Positions 32,980 to 41,261 of a DNA stretch of 64,000 nt are shown here, one piece after another. Every line of letters starts with the position of its first letter. The stretch's first letter is position 1. A program made the position numbers and the translations under genes. Origin of the DNA: Bradyrhizobium diazoefficiens (GTDB taxonomy: Bacteria > Pseudomonadota > Alphaproteobacteria > Rhizobiales > Xanthobacteraceae); contig NZ_CP067100.1 of the NCBI RefSeq assembly GCF_016616235.1, forward strand, positions 1,175,001-1,239,000, written 5' to 3'. The notes beneath the pieces are model-generated. The model was not told the DNA's origin. It did not search any database and saw nothing but the letters and a program-made list of their open reading frames with translations.

Positions 32980-34348
32980 GATTTTTGCGCTCCGCGACCA
33001 TCTCGGCGCGGAGCTGACCGGCCGCACGCTGTCGGATGCGCACCACGTCGTGTCGCTGACCGATATCCTGTCGCAGACGGTCCTGGGCGGCCGCCTGCCC
33101 GAATTGTCCGGCCGTGCCGTGCTGCTCAAGCTGTCCGATCAGCTCCGCTCGGGCCTCGCCATGGTCGAGCTCGATGGCATCGCCCGTCGCATGCTGCTGT
33201 GCCCGCCCGATCTCAACCCGGCGCATCTCGATGCGCTGATCGCTGACGCCGGCATCGATGCGGTCGTCACCGACGAGCCCGGCCGCTGGACTGATGCCGG
33301 CGTGTCGCTCGTCGTCACCGCCCAATTGCCGCTTCAAGCCGCCACGCCGGCCAGGACCGAGCGCGCCACCGAATGGCTGATGCTGACCTCGGGCACCTCG
33401 GGCGTGCCGAAGATCGTCGGCCATACGCTGGAAGCACTCACCGGCGCCATCGTCGCCGAGGGTCCCGCGAAAGGCCCTCCGCCGGTGTGGGCGACGTTCT
33501 ATGACATTCGCCGTTATGGCGGCCTCCAGATATTCCTCCGCGCCATCCTCTCCGGCGGCTCCATGGTGCTTTCGGACCCGCGTGAGGCGCTCGCCGATCA
33601 CGTCGCGCGGCTGAACGCGCGCGGCGTCTCGCATATCTCAGGCACACCGTCGCATTGGCGCAAGCTGCTGATGAGCGGCGCAGCCGCACAGTTCGCCCCC
33701 CGTTATGTCCGCCTCTCCGGCGAGATCGCCGACCAGGCCGTGCTCGACGGCCTCAAGGCGGCGTTCCCGAACGCCTCGGTCGGCCATGCCTATGCCTCGA
33801 CCGAGGCCGGCGTCGGCTTCGCCGTCAACGACGGGCTCGAAGGCTTTCCGGCCGACTATCTCGGCAACCGCAATGGCGTCGAGATGAAGGTCGTCGATGG
33901 CTCGCTGCGCATCCGCTCGACACGTACGGCGCATGCCTATGTCGGCCCCAACGCCGCCGCGCTCACCGACGCCGACGGGTTCGTCGACAGCGGCGACATC
34001 GTCGAGCTCCGCGGCGACCGCTATTATTTCGTCGGCCGCCGCGGCGGCATCATCAATATCGGTGGTTTGAAGGTCCACCCCGAGGAAATCGAGGCGGTGA
34101 TCAACCGCCACCCCGGCGTGCGGATGTCGCGGGCCAAATCGCGCAAGAGCCCGATCACAGGCGGCATCGTCGTCGCCGACGTGATCCTCACTGAGGGCAC
34201 CGAACAGGCGCGCGTGAAGGAAATCCGCGACCAGATCCTCGATCAATGCCGCGCCCAGCTGGCGTCCCACAAGGTGCCCGCGGTGATCCGCTTCGTTGAG
34301 ACGCTTGACGTCACCCCGGCCGGCAAACTGGCGCGCACCGATGCATAA
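32966..34348 (+). CDS. Adenylate-forming acyl ligase (ANL superfamily), probable carrier-protein loader
   Basis: The 460-residue protein is short for the superfamily. It has the P-loop LMLTSGTSGVPKIVGHTLEA, the adenine motif GHAYASTEAGVGFAVNDG and the hinge VDSGDIVELRGDRYYFVGRR, then GGIINIGGLKVHPEEIEAV and the C-terminal lysine in VTPAGKLART. I start at the ATG at 32966, which overlaps the carrier gene by 14 bp; the frame is open further upstream only as a shadow of that gene. The stop overlaps the SDR by 8 bp. Translational coupling of all three supports a joint function: activate an acid, load it on the carrier, reduce it. Confidence 0.88.
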   Translation: MSPREIFALRDHLGAELTGRTLSDAHHVVSLTDILSQTVLGGRLPELSGRAVLLKLSDQLRSGLAMVELDGIARRMLLCPPDLNPAHLDALIADAGIDAVVTDEPGRWTDAGVSLVVTAQLPLQAATPARTERATEWLMLTSGTSGVPKIVGHTLEALTGAIVAEGPAKGPPPVWATFYDIRRYGGLQIFLRAILSGGSMVLSDPREALADHVARLNARGVSHISGTPSHWRKLLMSGAAAQFAPRYVRLSGEIADQAVLDGLKAAFPNASVGHAYASTEAGVGFAVNDGLEGFPADYLGNRNGVEMKVVDGSLRIRSTRTAHAYVGPNAAALTDADGFVDSGDIVELRGDRYYFVGRRGGIINIGGLKVHPEEIEAVINRHPGVRMSRAKSRKSPITGGIVVADVILTEGTEQARVKEIRDQILDQCRAQLASHKVPAVIRFVETLDVTPAGKLARTDA

Positions 34349-35063
34349 TGTCCTCGTCACCGGCGGCAGCCGCGGTATTGGCCTTGCGATCGGCAGGCGT
34401 CTCGCTGGCGCCGGCTTCAACGTGATCGCGGCGGCGCGGCGCGAGAGCGACGAGCTCAAAGCCGCGATCGCGACGTCCGAGGGCCGCCTGCATTTCCGTG
34501 CCTGCGATCTTGCGGTGATCGACGCAATCCCCGCCTTCGCAAAACTGGTGCGCGACGAGTTCGGCCCGATCTACGGCCTCGTCAACAATGCCGGCCTCGG
34601 CTCCGAAGGGCTGCTCGCCACCATGCGCAATTCGGAGATCGAGGCGCTGGTGCAACTCAATGTGCTGTCGCCGATCATCCTCACCAAATATGTCGCACGG
34701 CAGATGATGGCGGACGGCGCCGGTCGCATCGTCAACATCTCCTCTATCATCGCGACCACGGGCTACAATGGCCTGTCGGTCTATGGCGCGACCAAGGCCG
34801 CGGCCACCGGCTTCACCCGCTCGCTCGCGCGCGAGGTCGGCAAGCTCGGCATCACCGTGAATGCGATCGCACCGGGCTTCATCGACACCGAGCTCACGCA
34901 CAATCTCTCCGACGAAGGCCGCAAGCGCATTGCCGGCCGCAGCGCGCTGCGTCGCCTGCCCGAGACGGACGACGTCGCGCGCATGGTGGAATATCTGCTC
35001 GGCGAGGGCGGCCGCAACGTAACGGGCGCCGTTTTCACGATCGACGCGGGCAACACGGCGTAG
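34341..35063 (+). CDS. SDR-family oxidoreductase, FabG-like
   Basis: A 240-residue classical short-chain dehydrogenase: T-G-G-S-R-G-I-G at 8-15, NNAGLGSEG, catalytic Ser in IVNISSIIATTGYNG and Y-x-x-x-K in SVYGATKAAATGFTRSLARE. An Arg-Arg after the second strand (AAARRESDE) favours NADPH, as in 3-ketoacyl-ACP reductases. The ATG lies 8 bp inside the ligase gene. It would reduce a carrier-bound 3-keto group if the cassette works as a small fatty-acid/polyketide-like module, but no ketosynthase is encoded nearby. Confidence 0.9.
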   Translation: MHNVLVTGGSRGIGLAIGRRLAGAGFNVIAAARRESDELKAAIATSEGRLHFRACDLAVIDAIPAFAKLVRDEFGPIYGLVNNAGLGSEGLLATMRNSEIEALVQLNVLSPIILTKYVARQMMADGAGRIVNISSIIATTGYNGLSVYGATKAAATGFTRSLAREVGKLGITVNAIAPGFIDTELTHNLSDEGRKRIAGRSALRRLPETDDVARMVEYLLGEGGRNVTGAVFTIDAGNTA

Positions 35064-35189
35064 AAGGAACCGCGCTGCCCCGATTGCATTGATCCGGCGC
35101 AATGACATTCAGCCGGAAATGGTCGTAAGATGCCGCGCAATCGATTGGGTTACGTCAATCGATCTGTCCTAATCGACAGGGAGCCGTCC

Positions 35190-35399
35190 ATGACCACGCA
35201 AGACATGACCGCTTCGAATCACGGCCGAGCCGAGCAGCCGGGCGCGAAGCAGGACGACATCCATTGCCCGCCGATGGCGCAGCAGAATTCCGGCGGCCAC
35301 GGCCATGAAATGTATCCGCAGCAATTCGTGCGGCTTGTCGGCTGCCACGACGCGTCTCTCGAAGCATTGCGCAAGCGTGAGGACGAGAAGCTGCACTAG
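35190..35399 (+). CDS. Hypothetical small polar protein
   Basis: The 69-residue product (M-T-T-Q-D-M-T-A-S-N start) is very polar, without signal peptide or membrane segment. Its middle holds DDIHCPPMAQQNSGGHGHEM with two His in HGH, and a later V-G-C-H-D-A; the Cys and His could bind metal, but no known motif is complete. The ATG at 35190 follows GGGAGCC; an upstream ATG at 35130 is possible. No recognised family. Confidence 0.55.
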   Translation: MTTQDMTASNHGRAEQPGAKQDDIHCPPMAQQNSGGHGHEMYPQQFVRLVGCHDASLEALRKREDEKLH

Positions 35400-35616
35400 C
35401 CGGTCCCAGCACTCGCGGCGAGTGTTTCGACAAATCAATCCATTCGTGGGAAAAATCCAGGCGGCCTTCGGCGAGGCGGCAGATACTGCGCTCGTGCGCG
35501 GTCTTGTTGTCCGGATCATTTCAGCCAATGATCGGAACAAGGGACGTGGCCGGGCGAACCCGGATCGATCCAGCCTCGTACCTTCTCGGACGCGTCCTAA
35601 CATCCGGCATCACCCG

Positions 35617-36768
35617 ATGACATCAAGCGACTCCTTCTATGGCGGCATTCCCGTCTTCCGCGGCTTTACCAGCCTGATGGACCCCGCGCTCTATGCGCCG
35701 CTCCCGGATGACTGGAGCATCGGCGTCGCCGACATCGTGGACTCCACCAAGGCAATTGCCGGGCAGCGCTACAAGGCGGTCAACATGGCCGGAGCCGCCG
35801 TGATCGCGGCCGTGACCAATGCACTTGAGGGCCGCGAATTCCCCTTCGTATTCGGCGGCGACGGCGCGAGCTTTGCGGTCGCGCCGTCCGATCTCGAAGC
35901 CGCACGCGATGCCTTGGCGGCGACCGCGAGCTGGGTGCGGGAAGACCTCGATCTGAAGATGCGCGTCGCACTGGTGCCGGTCAGCGCCATCCGCGCGCAA
36001 GGCCTCGACGTGCGCATCGCGCGGTTCGGTCCGTCGGCGAATTTGTCCTATGCGATGTTCTCCGGCGGCGGGCTCGCATGGGCCGACGCCGCGATGAAGC
36101 GCGGCGAGTTCGCGGTCAATGAGGCACCTGCGGGCACGCAACCCGATCTCTCCGGCCTGTCCTGCCGCTTCGAGGTGATGCCGTCCGCGCGCGGTCTCAT
36201 CCTCTCGGTGCTGGTAATGCCGGCGCGCGGCGCCGACCCACACGCCTTCCGCCAGGTGATCGAAGACGTCATCCACCTCGTCGATAGCAGTCCAGATGGC
36301 GGCCGTCCCGTGCCACCACAAGGACCGCCGCTGAAATGGCCGCCACAGGGGCTGGATTACGAGGCCCGCACCAAGCGCGGTGGTCCGCTGCTTGCGCGCC
36401 GCGCCAGAGTGCTGGCCTCTACGCTGTTCGTCTATCTAATCATGCGTTTCGACCTCAAGGTCGGCGGCTTCGTGCCAAAAATCTACAAGCGCCAGGTGGT
36501 CGAGAATTCAGACTTCCGCAAATATGACGACGGCCTGCGCATGATCCTCGACTGCACGCCGCAGCTCGAACGCGCGCTGAGCGAGCGTCTCGCGACTGCG
36601 GCGCGCGACGGCATCGTGCGCTACGGTCTCTACCAGCAGGATGCCGCGATGATGACCTGCTTCACGCCCTCGGCGCTGCGCAGCGATCACGTCCATTTCA
36701 TCGACGGCGCAAGAGGCGGCTACGCCTCGGCGGCGACGGCACTGAAGGCGATGCTGGTGGCGAGTTAG
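35617..36768 (+). CDS. DUF3095 family protein (nucleotide-cyclase-like fold)
   Basis: The 383-residue protein shows the DUF3095 hallmarks: GFTSLMDPALYAPLPDDWSI, IGVADIVDSTKAIAGQRYKA and FPFVFGGDGASFAVAP. The last two resemble the first metal-binding Asp region (D-I-V-D-S-T) and the G-G-D-G turn of class III cyclases and GGDEF domains, which is why the family is regarded as cyclase-like; activity is unproven. The ATG at 35617 is chosen because the homologous region starts there. Its TAG overlaps the end of the convergent DUF2147 gene by 3 bp. Confidence 0.8.
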   Translation: MTSSDSFYGGIPVFRGFTSLMDPALYAPLPDDWSIGVADIVDSTKAIAGQRYKAVNMAGAAVIAAVTNALEGREFPFVFGGDGASFAVAPSDLEAARDALAATASWVREDLDLKMRVALVPVSAIRAQGLDVRIARFGPSANLSYAMFSGGGLAWADAAMKRGEFAVNEAPAGTQPDLSGLSCRFEVMPSARGLILSVLVMPARGADPHAFRQVIEDVIHLVDSSPDGGRPVPPQGPPLKWPPQGLDYEARTKRGGPLLARRARVLASTLFVYLIMRFDLKVGGFVPKIYKRQVVENSDFRKYDDGLRMILDCTPQLERALSERLATAARDGIVRYGLYQQDAAMMTCFTPSALRSDHVHFIDGARGGYASAATALKAMLVAS

Positions 36769-37205
36769 CGTCCCGCGCGCGTCCAGGTCTCGCCGCCGCA
36801 AAGCGCGCCGACGCAGCCTTCGACCCGAAGCGAATCCGCGCCCGTGAGCGCGACGCTGCTCGCATAGGTGCTGCCGTCGTCGGCATTGTAGATCTGGCCG
36901 GACCATTTGGCCGGACCTGACGGCTGCATGCCGTTGAACAAGGGCAGGCCGATCATCGGGCGCTTCGCGAGCGCGGGATTGGGATTCTTGCTGTCGGTGG
37001 CGGGCTGGCCGGTCGCGGTGTCCATGGGCTCGCGCAGCCAGACGATATGGCCGCAGATGCCGCTGCCGCATTTGCTGATTCTGACGCGCGCATCGCCCGC
37101 CTGGGTGAGCCAGGTCCCGCTTGCATCAATGCTCTGCGCATGGGCGACCATCGCGCCAAGCAGCGCAGCCAGGATGACTGAAGGAATCGCGAATCTGCTG
37201 AACAT
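36765..37205 (-). CDS. DUF2147 family secreted protein
   Basis: A 146-residue exported protein: signal peptide MFSRFAIPSVILAALLGAMV with cleavage near AHAQ-SI, then the DUF2147 core beginning GTWLTQAGDARVRISKCGSG and including ICGHIVWLREP and YNADDGSTYASSVALTG, ending with GCVGALCGGETWTR. Four cysteines may form two disulfides. The family folds as a lipocalin-like barrel; function unknown. I prefer the ATG at 37205 because it gives a normal signal peptide; an ATG at 37235 would add ten residues. Confidence 0.82.
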   Translation of the reverse strand: MFSRFAIPSVILAALLGAMVAHAQSIDASGTWLTQAGDARVRISKCGSGICGHIVWLREPMDTATGQPATDSKNPNPALAKRPMIGLPLFNGMQPSGPAKWSGQIYNADDGSTYASSVALTGADSLRVEGCVGALCGGETWTRAGR

Positions 37206-37298
37206 GAAGAGCCCCGAAAATGGAGGCGCCTCCATAGCAGCCCGGCAGGATAGTGCAACGCCGATGGAATCACATTCCTGAGCTTATCTGGCCTGCGC

Positions 37299-38684
37299 TC
37301 ATTTGCCCCAGCGTGCGAAAGCGACCGAGGCAGCCGTCGAGAGTCCGAACACCACCATGGCGCCGCCGACCAGCGCGAACAAGGTCCAGGCCGGCGCCTG
37401 CGCCGTCATCAGGCCGACGCCGCCGATCGCGACGATCAGAAGCCGCGCGGTGGAGGCCAGCACCGGGCCGCCAACGCGCGCGGCTCCTTGCGAGGAGAAG
37501 TATAGCGACACGCCCATGCCGAAGAACACGAAGGCGGGGCCCGCCCAGTGGAAATAGCTGTGCGCGGCGGCGGTGACGCCGGGATCACGCGTGAACAGCG
37601 ACACCCACAGCGCGGGATCGAGCGCGACGGCGAGGCCGATCAGGCCGACGGTCAGTCCGGAGGCTGCAGCCGCGGTCCAGGCCACGCGCCTTGCGCGCTT
37701 GATATGTCCGGCGCCCATCGCCATGCCGACCATCGGCACCGAGGCGATGCCGAAGGCGAAGGTGATCGGGATCAGCAGAAATTCCAGCCGCGAGCCGATG
37801 CCGTAGCCGGCCAGCATCTCGGTGCCGAAAGTTGCCAGTATTTTTGTGAAGATCAAAATGGTGAGCACGGTCTGGAGCGGCGACAGGCAGGCCACCGCGC
37901 CGACTTTGAGAATGTCCAGGAACATGGCGCGCTCGAAATCGAATGCGCGAAAATTCAGCGGCAGCCGGCTGCGGCCGGACAGGAGATACCAGAGGAAGAA
38001 GAAGGCGGCGCAGCTGAACGCGATCAGCTGGCCGGCGGCAACACCGGGCATGCCGAATTGCTTGACGCCGAACAGGCCGAGCCCGAGCGTGCCGCCGACC
38101 GCGATTTGGAGCACGCTCGCCCCGATCAGCGTCATCGAGGGCAGGCGCATGTCGCCGGTGCCGCGGATCACCGAAGCCAGCGTGTTGACGAGCCAGATCG
38201 CGACCGCGCCCGAGAACAGCACCTGCGAATAGCCGCAGGCCTCCTCGAGCACGCGCTCGCGCCCGCCAAGCAGCGTAAAGAACGAGCGCCCGAAGGCGAG
38301 CATCATCACCGTGAAGAACAGTCCGCCGGCAAGACCGATGATCGCGGCATGCAGCGCCAGCGTCGCCGCGCGGTCCCGATCCCCGGCGCCGAGCGCGCGG
38401 CTGATCGCGGACGAGACCCCGCCGCCCATCGCGCCCGCGCTCATCATCTGCGTCAGCATCGCGAACGGAAACACCAGGGCGATGGCGGCGAGCGGGAGGG
38501 TGCCGAGCCGGCCGATATAGGAGGTCTCGGCGATCGCAACCAGCGTGCTGCCGACCATCGCCACCATGTTGGGGATCGCAAGCCGCAGCAGCGTCGGCAG
38601 GATCGGTGCCGTCAGCAGGCTGGCAATGGGGGAGGCGACGGCGGCACGCGGCGGCGCGGCGTCTATAGGGGCGTCGATCGTCAT
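37299..38684 (-). CDS. MATE-family multidrug/cation antiporter
   Basis: The 461-residue protein is almost entirely hydrophobic with twelve predicted membrane helices in two similar halves, the MATE layout. Typical blocks are LRLAIPNMVAMVGSTLVAIA in helix 1 and YIGRLGTLPLAAIALVFPFA in helix 2, with a matching pattern after the central loop near PLNFRAFDFERAM. It exports cationic compounds in exchange for sodium or protons. No regulator is adjacent. Confidence 0.9.
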   Translation of the reverse strand: MTIDAPIDAAPPRAAVASPIASLLTAPILPTLLRLAIPNMVAMVGSTLVAIAETSYIGRLGTLPLAAIALVFPFAMLTQMMSAGAMGGGVSSAISRALGAGDRDRAATLALHAAIIGLAGGLFFTVMMLAFGRSFFTLLGGRERVLEEACGYSQVLFSGAVAIWLVNTLASVIRGTGDMRLPSMTLIGASVLQIAVGGTLGLGLFGVKQFGMPGVAAGQLIAFSCAAFFFLWYLLSGRSRLPLNFRAFDFERAMFLDILKVGAVACLSPLQTVLTILIFTKILATFGTEMLAGYGIGSRLEFLLIPITFAFGIASVPMVGMAMGAGHIKRARRVAWTAAAASGLTVGLIGLAVALDPALWVSLFTRDPGVTAAAHSYFHWAGPAFVFFGMGVSLYFSSQGAARVGGPVLASTARLLIVAIGGVGLMTAQAPAWTLFALVGGAMVVFGLSTAASVAFARWGK

Positions 38685-38765
38685 GTGTCACCGCGCGATA
38701 TGAGATGATGATCGACATACTATAGGATGGCCGGTGTCCGCGCCAGCCCTCCGTTCACGCAGGGC

Positions 38766-39293
38766 TCACCAGGGCAGCCCGCATAGGTCGATGGTGCCGA
38801 GCGTCGGCGCGCGGACGATGTTTAAGACATAGGGCGCCATGTACTCGAAGCGGATCCGCCCCTCCGGCTGCTCGCAATAGACCTCGCCCTTGAAGGGCAG
38901 CCAGTTGCGGGCCTCGTAGAACGCAAAATTGTGCGGCTCGCAGAACAGCAGCGCAAAGCGAACGGCCTCGTTGGCGCGCATGGTATGGATGGCCGCGTCG
39001 ATCGCCAAGGTCGCATAACCGCGGCGGCGGCGGTCCTCACGTGTAGCGACGCCGCCGATGCCGCCGACATGGACCTTCTGTCCGTTCCAGGTGATGGTAC
39101 GGAAATAGACGCCAACGTGGCAGACGAGGCCATCCTCCGGGGTCTCCAGCAGGACGCGGAGATGGGCATTGTCCCATTTGACGTGAGCCCAAGGCTTGCC
39201 CGCCACCATGTGCGGGCCCCAAACCGCCTGATGCAGCGGCTCTGCGATCGGCCACGAGGCATCCCCGTTCAGGATGTCGATTTCGATGCTCAT
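38766..39293 (-). CDS. GNAT-family N-acetyltransferase
   Basis: A 175-residue acyltransferase with the acetyl-CoA motif A in VHVGGIGGVATREDRRRRGY (the R-x-x-G-x-G/A pattern appears as R-R-R-R-G-Y) and motif B in LLFCEPHNFAFYEARNW. The N-terminal LHQAVWGPHMVAGKPWAHVK is not typical of the well-known subfamilies; the ILNGDASWP start and W-x-H segment are loosely reminiscent of NodA-type N-acyltransferases but too weak to claim. Substrate unknown. It is divergent from sodB. Confidence 0.82.
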   Translation of the reverse strand: MSIEIDILNGDASWPIAEPLHQAVWGPHMVAGKPWAHVKWDNAHLRVLLETPEDGLVCHVGVYFRTITWNGQKVHVGGIGGVATREDRRRRGYATLAIDAAIHTMRANEAVRFALLFCEPHNFAFYEARNWLPFKGEVYCEQPEGRIRFEYMAPYVLNIVRAPTLGTIDLCGLPW

Positions 39294-39478
39294 GGCGTGG
39301 TCCTTTGTAGCTCCGCTTCGCGGCGCATTCGTTCTGTCATAAGCGCTTCAATGGCAATGATATTTTGCGTCGAGCCGTCACGTCTGCAGCGAATGTCTGC
39401 GTGCTGCGTCGATTTTATGCAATCCGGCCCAGCGGTCGCATCACGCGTTTTCGCAAATTGGCGGTATTTAACGGCCGC

Positions 39479-39503
39479 GGAACCTTCTATAAGAGTGACC
39501 GTT
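39479..39503 (+). promoter_or_regulatory. EcfG-consensus promoter of sodB
   Basis: GGAAC at 39479-39483, exactly 16 bp, CGTT at 39500-39503: a complete match to the general stress sigma consensus, 35 bp before the sodB ATG and in the right direction. Confidence 0.7.
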
Positions 39504-39538
39504 AAGCCTCGTTCCCCATCAGTTGCGGACAACAAGCC

Positions 39539-40135
39539 ATGACCTTCACGCTGCCCCCACTCCCCTACGCCTATGACGCCCTTGGCCAGTACATGTCGAA
39601 GGAGACGCTGGAATATCATCACGACAAGCATCATCAGGCCTACGTCACCAACGGCAACAACGCGCTCAAGGGGACCGAATGGGAAGGCAAGTCCCTTGAG
39701 GAGATCGTCAAGGGCTCGTTCGGCAAGAACCCCGCGGTGTTCAACAATGCCGGCCAGCACTACAACCACATCCACTTCTGGAGCTGGATGAAGCCCAATG
39801 GCGGCGGCACCAAGCTGCCGGGCAAGCTCGAGAAGAAGATCAACGAGGACCTCGGCGGCTTCGAGAAGTTCAAGACCGACTTCCAGGCGGCCGGCGTCGG
39901 CCAGTTCGGCTCCGGCTGGTGCTGGCTCCAGGTCAAGAACGGCAAGCTCGAGATCTCCAAGACCCCAAACGGCGAGAATCCGCTGGTGCATGGCGCCACC
40001 CCGATCCTCGGCTGCGACGTCTGGGAGCACTCCTACTACATCGACTATCGCAACCGCCGTCCGGACTATCTGAAGGCGTTCGTCGAGAACCTCGTGAACT
40101 GGGAATACGTCGAGTCCCTGTTCGAGAAGGCCTGA
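39539..40135 (+). CDS. sodB: Superoxide dismutase, Fe/Mn type
   Basis: The 198-residue enzyme converts superoxide to peroxide and oxygen. The four metal ligands are visible: His in LEYHHDKHHQAYV, His in NAGQHYNHIHFW, and Asp and His in ILGCDVWEHSYYIDY. The AAGVGQFGSGWCWL segment and glutamine in NNAGQHYNH fit the iron class, but metal choice cannot be fixed from sequence alone. No signal peptide, so cytosolic. A perfect EcfG promoter precedes it and a terminator hairpin follows. Confidence 0.95.
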   Translation: MTFTLPPLPYAYDALGQYMSKETLEYHHDKHHQAYVTNGNNALKGTEWEGKSLEEIVKGSFGKNPAVFNNAGQHYNHIHFWSWMKPNGGGTKLPGKLEKKINEDLGGFEKFKTDFQAAGVGQFGSGWCWLQVKNGKLEISKTPNGENPLVHGATPILGCDVWEHSYYIDYRNRRPDYLKAFVENLVNWEYVESLFEKA

Positions 40136-40183
40136 ATCGTTACACATTCCGGGTTCGGCTTCGTCGCCGAGCGATGAATCGAA

Positions 40184-40209
40184 AAGGCGGCTGCTCAAGC
40201 GGCCGCCTT
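40184..40209 (+). terminator. Rho-independent-type hairpin after sodB
   Basis: AAGGCGGC (40184-40191) pairs with GCCGCCTT (40202-40209) and is followed by a pyrimidine-rich CTGCTGT. It lies about 48 bp past the sodB stop. Confidence 0.7.
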
Positions 40210-40256
40210 CTGCTGTGCGGAATTCACCGCTCCCCCGGGACGTGGACAAGCGTAAT

Positions 40257-40269
40257 GTTATAATATAAC
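40257..40269. promoter_or_regulatory. Zur box overlapping a TATAAT -10 element
   Basis: GTTATAATATAAC is a perfect 6-1-6 inverted repeat, preceded by AT, and equals the core of the zinc-uptake-regulator consensus (TGTTATAnTATAACA). TATAAT at 40259-40264 lies inside it, so Zur-Zn would block RNA polymerase. The first gene of the zinc operon starts only 10 bp further on. Confidence 0.85.
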
Positions 40270-40278
40270 GTCTGCGGC

Positions 40279-40497
40279 ATGGTTCCCGCCGCGTCCCCCG
40301 CCCATGAGCACGACCATACCCAAGGCCATTCGCACGGGCACGACCACACCCATGCCCATGTCCATGACGCGGCCTCGCCACATCCGGCCCAGGACGCGCC
40401 CTGGTCGATCCTGCGCATGACCATGGCCGCGCGCCTTGCGGCTGCTGCGGCCGTCTGCGCCGTGCTCTGGGCCATGGTCTTCCTGGCGATGAGGTGA
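40279..40497 (+). CDS. Small His-rich single-pass membrane protein of the zinc operon
   Basis: The 72-residue protein has an N-terminal half packed with eleven histidines (HEHDHTQGHSHGHDHTHAHV, then HD and a later HP) and a C-terminal hydrophobic helix (about 52-71, AARLAAAAAVCAVLWAMVFL). Arg residues flank the helix on its N-side, so the His-rich part should face the cytosol, as in tail-anchored proteins. First gene behind the Zur box; its TGA overlaps the possible GTG start of the ATPase gene. I infer a zinc buffer or donor at the importer. I know of no characterised homologue. Confidence 0.75.
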   Translation: MVPAASPAHEHDHTQGHSHGHDHTHAHVHDAASPHPAQDAPWSILRMTMAARLAAAAAVCAVLWAMVFLAMR

Positions 40498-40499
40498 CC

Positions 40500-41255
40500 A
40501 TGGCCGCGCTGCATTTTCACAACGTCACGCTCGGTTATGACCGCCATCCGGCCGTGCACCATCTCAACGGCGAGGTCGCATCCGGTGCACTGGTCGCTGT
40601 GATCGGGCCGAACGGCGCCGGCAAGTCGACGCTGCTGCGCGGCATCGTCGGCATCCTCAGGCCGCTGGACGGCAGCATCCATCTCGGCGGGCTCGATAGC
40701 CGCGACATCGCCTATCTGCCGCAGAGCGCGGAGATCGACCGCAGCTTTCCGATCTCGGTGTTCGATTTCGTCGGCACTGGGCTGTGGCGCGAGGCCGGCC
40801 TGTTCGGCGGCATCGGCAAGGCCGCGCGCGAAAAGATCCTCCGGGCGATTGCGTCCGTGGGCCTCAGCGGCTTCGAGAATCGTCCGATCGGCACGCTCTC
40901 GGGCGGGCAGATGCAGCGCGTGCTGTTCGCACGCGTGCTGCTCCAGGATGCGCGCCTGATCGTGCTCGACGAGCCCTTCAACGCCATCGACAGCAAGACC
41001 ATTGCCGATCTGCTCGCATTGGTAAGGCGCTGGCACGCCGAAGGCCGAACCGTGCTCGCCGCCCTGCACGACATGGAGATGGTGCGCAACCATTTCAGCG
41101 AGACTTTGGTGCTGGCGCGCGGCCCCGTGGCGTGGGGACCGACGGTGGAGGTGCTGACGCCGGAAAATCTGATGGTCGCGATGCGGATGTGCGAAGCGTT
41201 TGACGACAGCGCGGCGGCCTGCGCGGCCGATGACGCCAGCTCGCGGGCGGCTTGA
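40500..41255 (+). CDS. Zinc ABC transporter, ATP-binding protein (ZnuC/AztA-like)
   Basis: The 251-residue ATPase has Walker A in VIGPNGAGKSTLLRGIVG, the signature LSGGQMQRVLFARVLLQ, Walker B with LIVLDEPFNAID, and the switch His in LAALHDMEMVR. Its C-terminus carries a Cys (DDSAAACAADD) not usual in ZnuC. The ATG at 40500 was taken; a GTG at 40494 overlaps the preceding stop. It powers zinc import through the permease encoded 6 bp downstream. Confidence 0.92.
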   Translation: MAALHFHNVTLGYDRHPAVHHLNGEVASGALVAVIGPNGAGKSTLLRGIVGILRPLDGSIHLGGLDSRDIAYLPQSAEIDRSFPISVFDFVGTGLWREAGLFGGIGKAAREKILRAIASVGLSGFENRPIGTLSGGQMQRVLFARVLLQDARLIVLDEPFNAIDSKTIADLLALVRRWHAEGRTVLAALHDMEMVRNHFSETLVLARGPVAWGPTVEVLTPENLMVAMRMCEAFDDSAAACAADDASSRAA

Positions 41256-41261
41256 TATCCG

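Noticed and set aside
35067..35091. GGAAC-N16-CATT before the small gene at 35190
   Set aside because: The -10 matches only partly and the site lies about 100 bp from the start, at the end of the SDR gene; too weak to call.
38766..39293. NodA-like N-acyltransferase
   Set aside because: Only a vague resemblance in length and a few N-terminal residues; no nodulation genes are nearby, so a plain GNAT call is safer.
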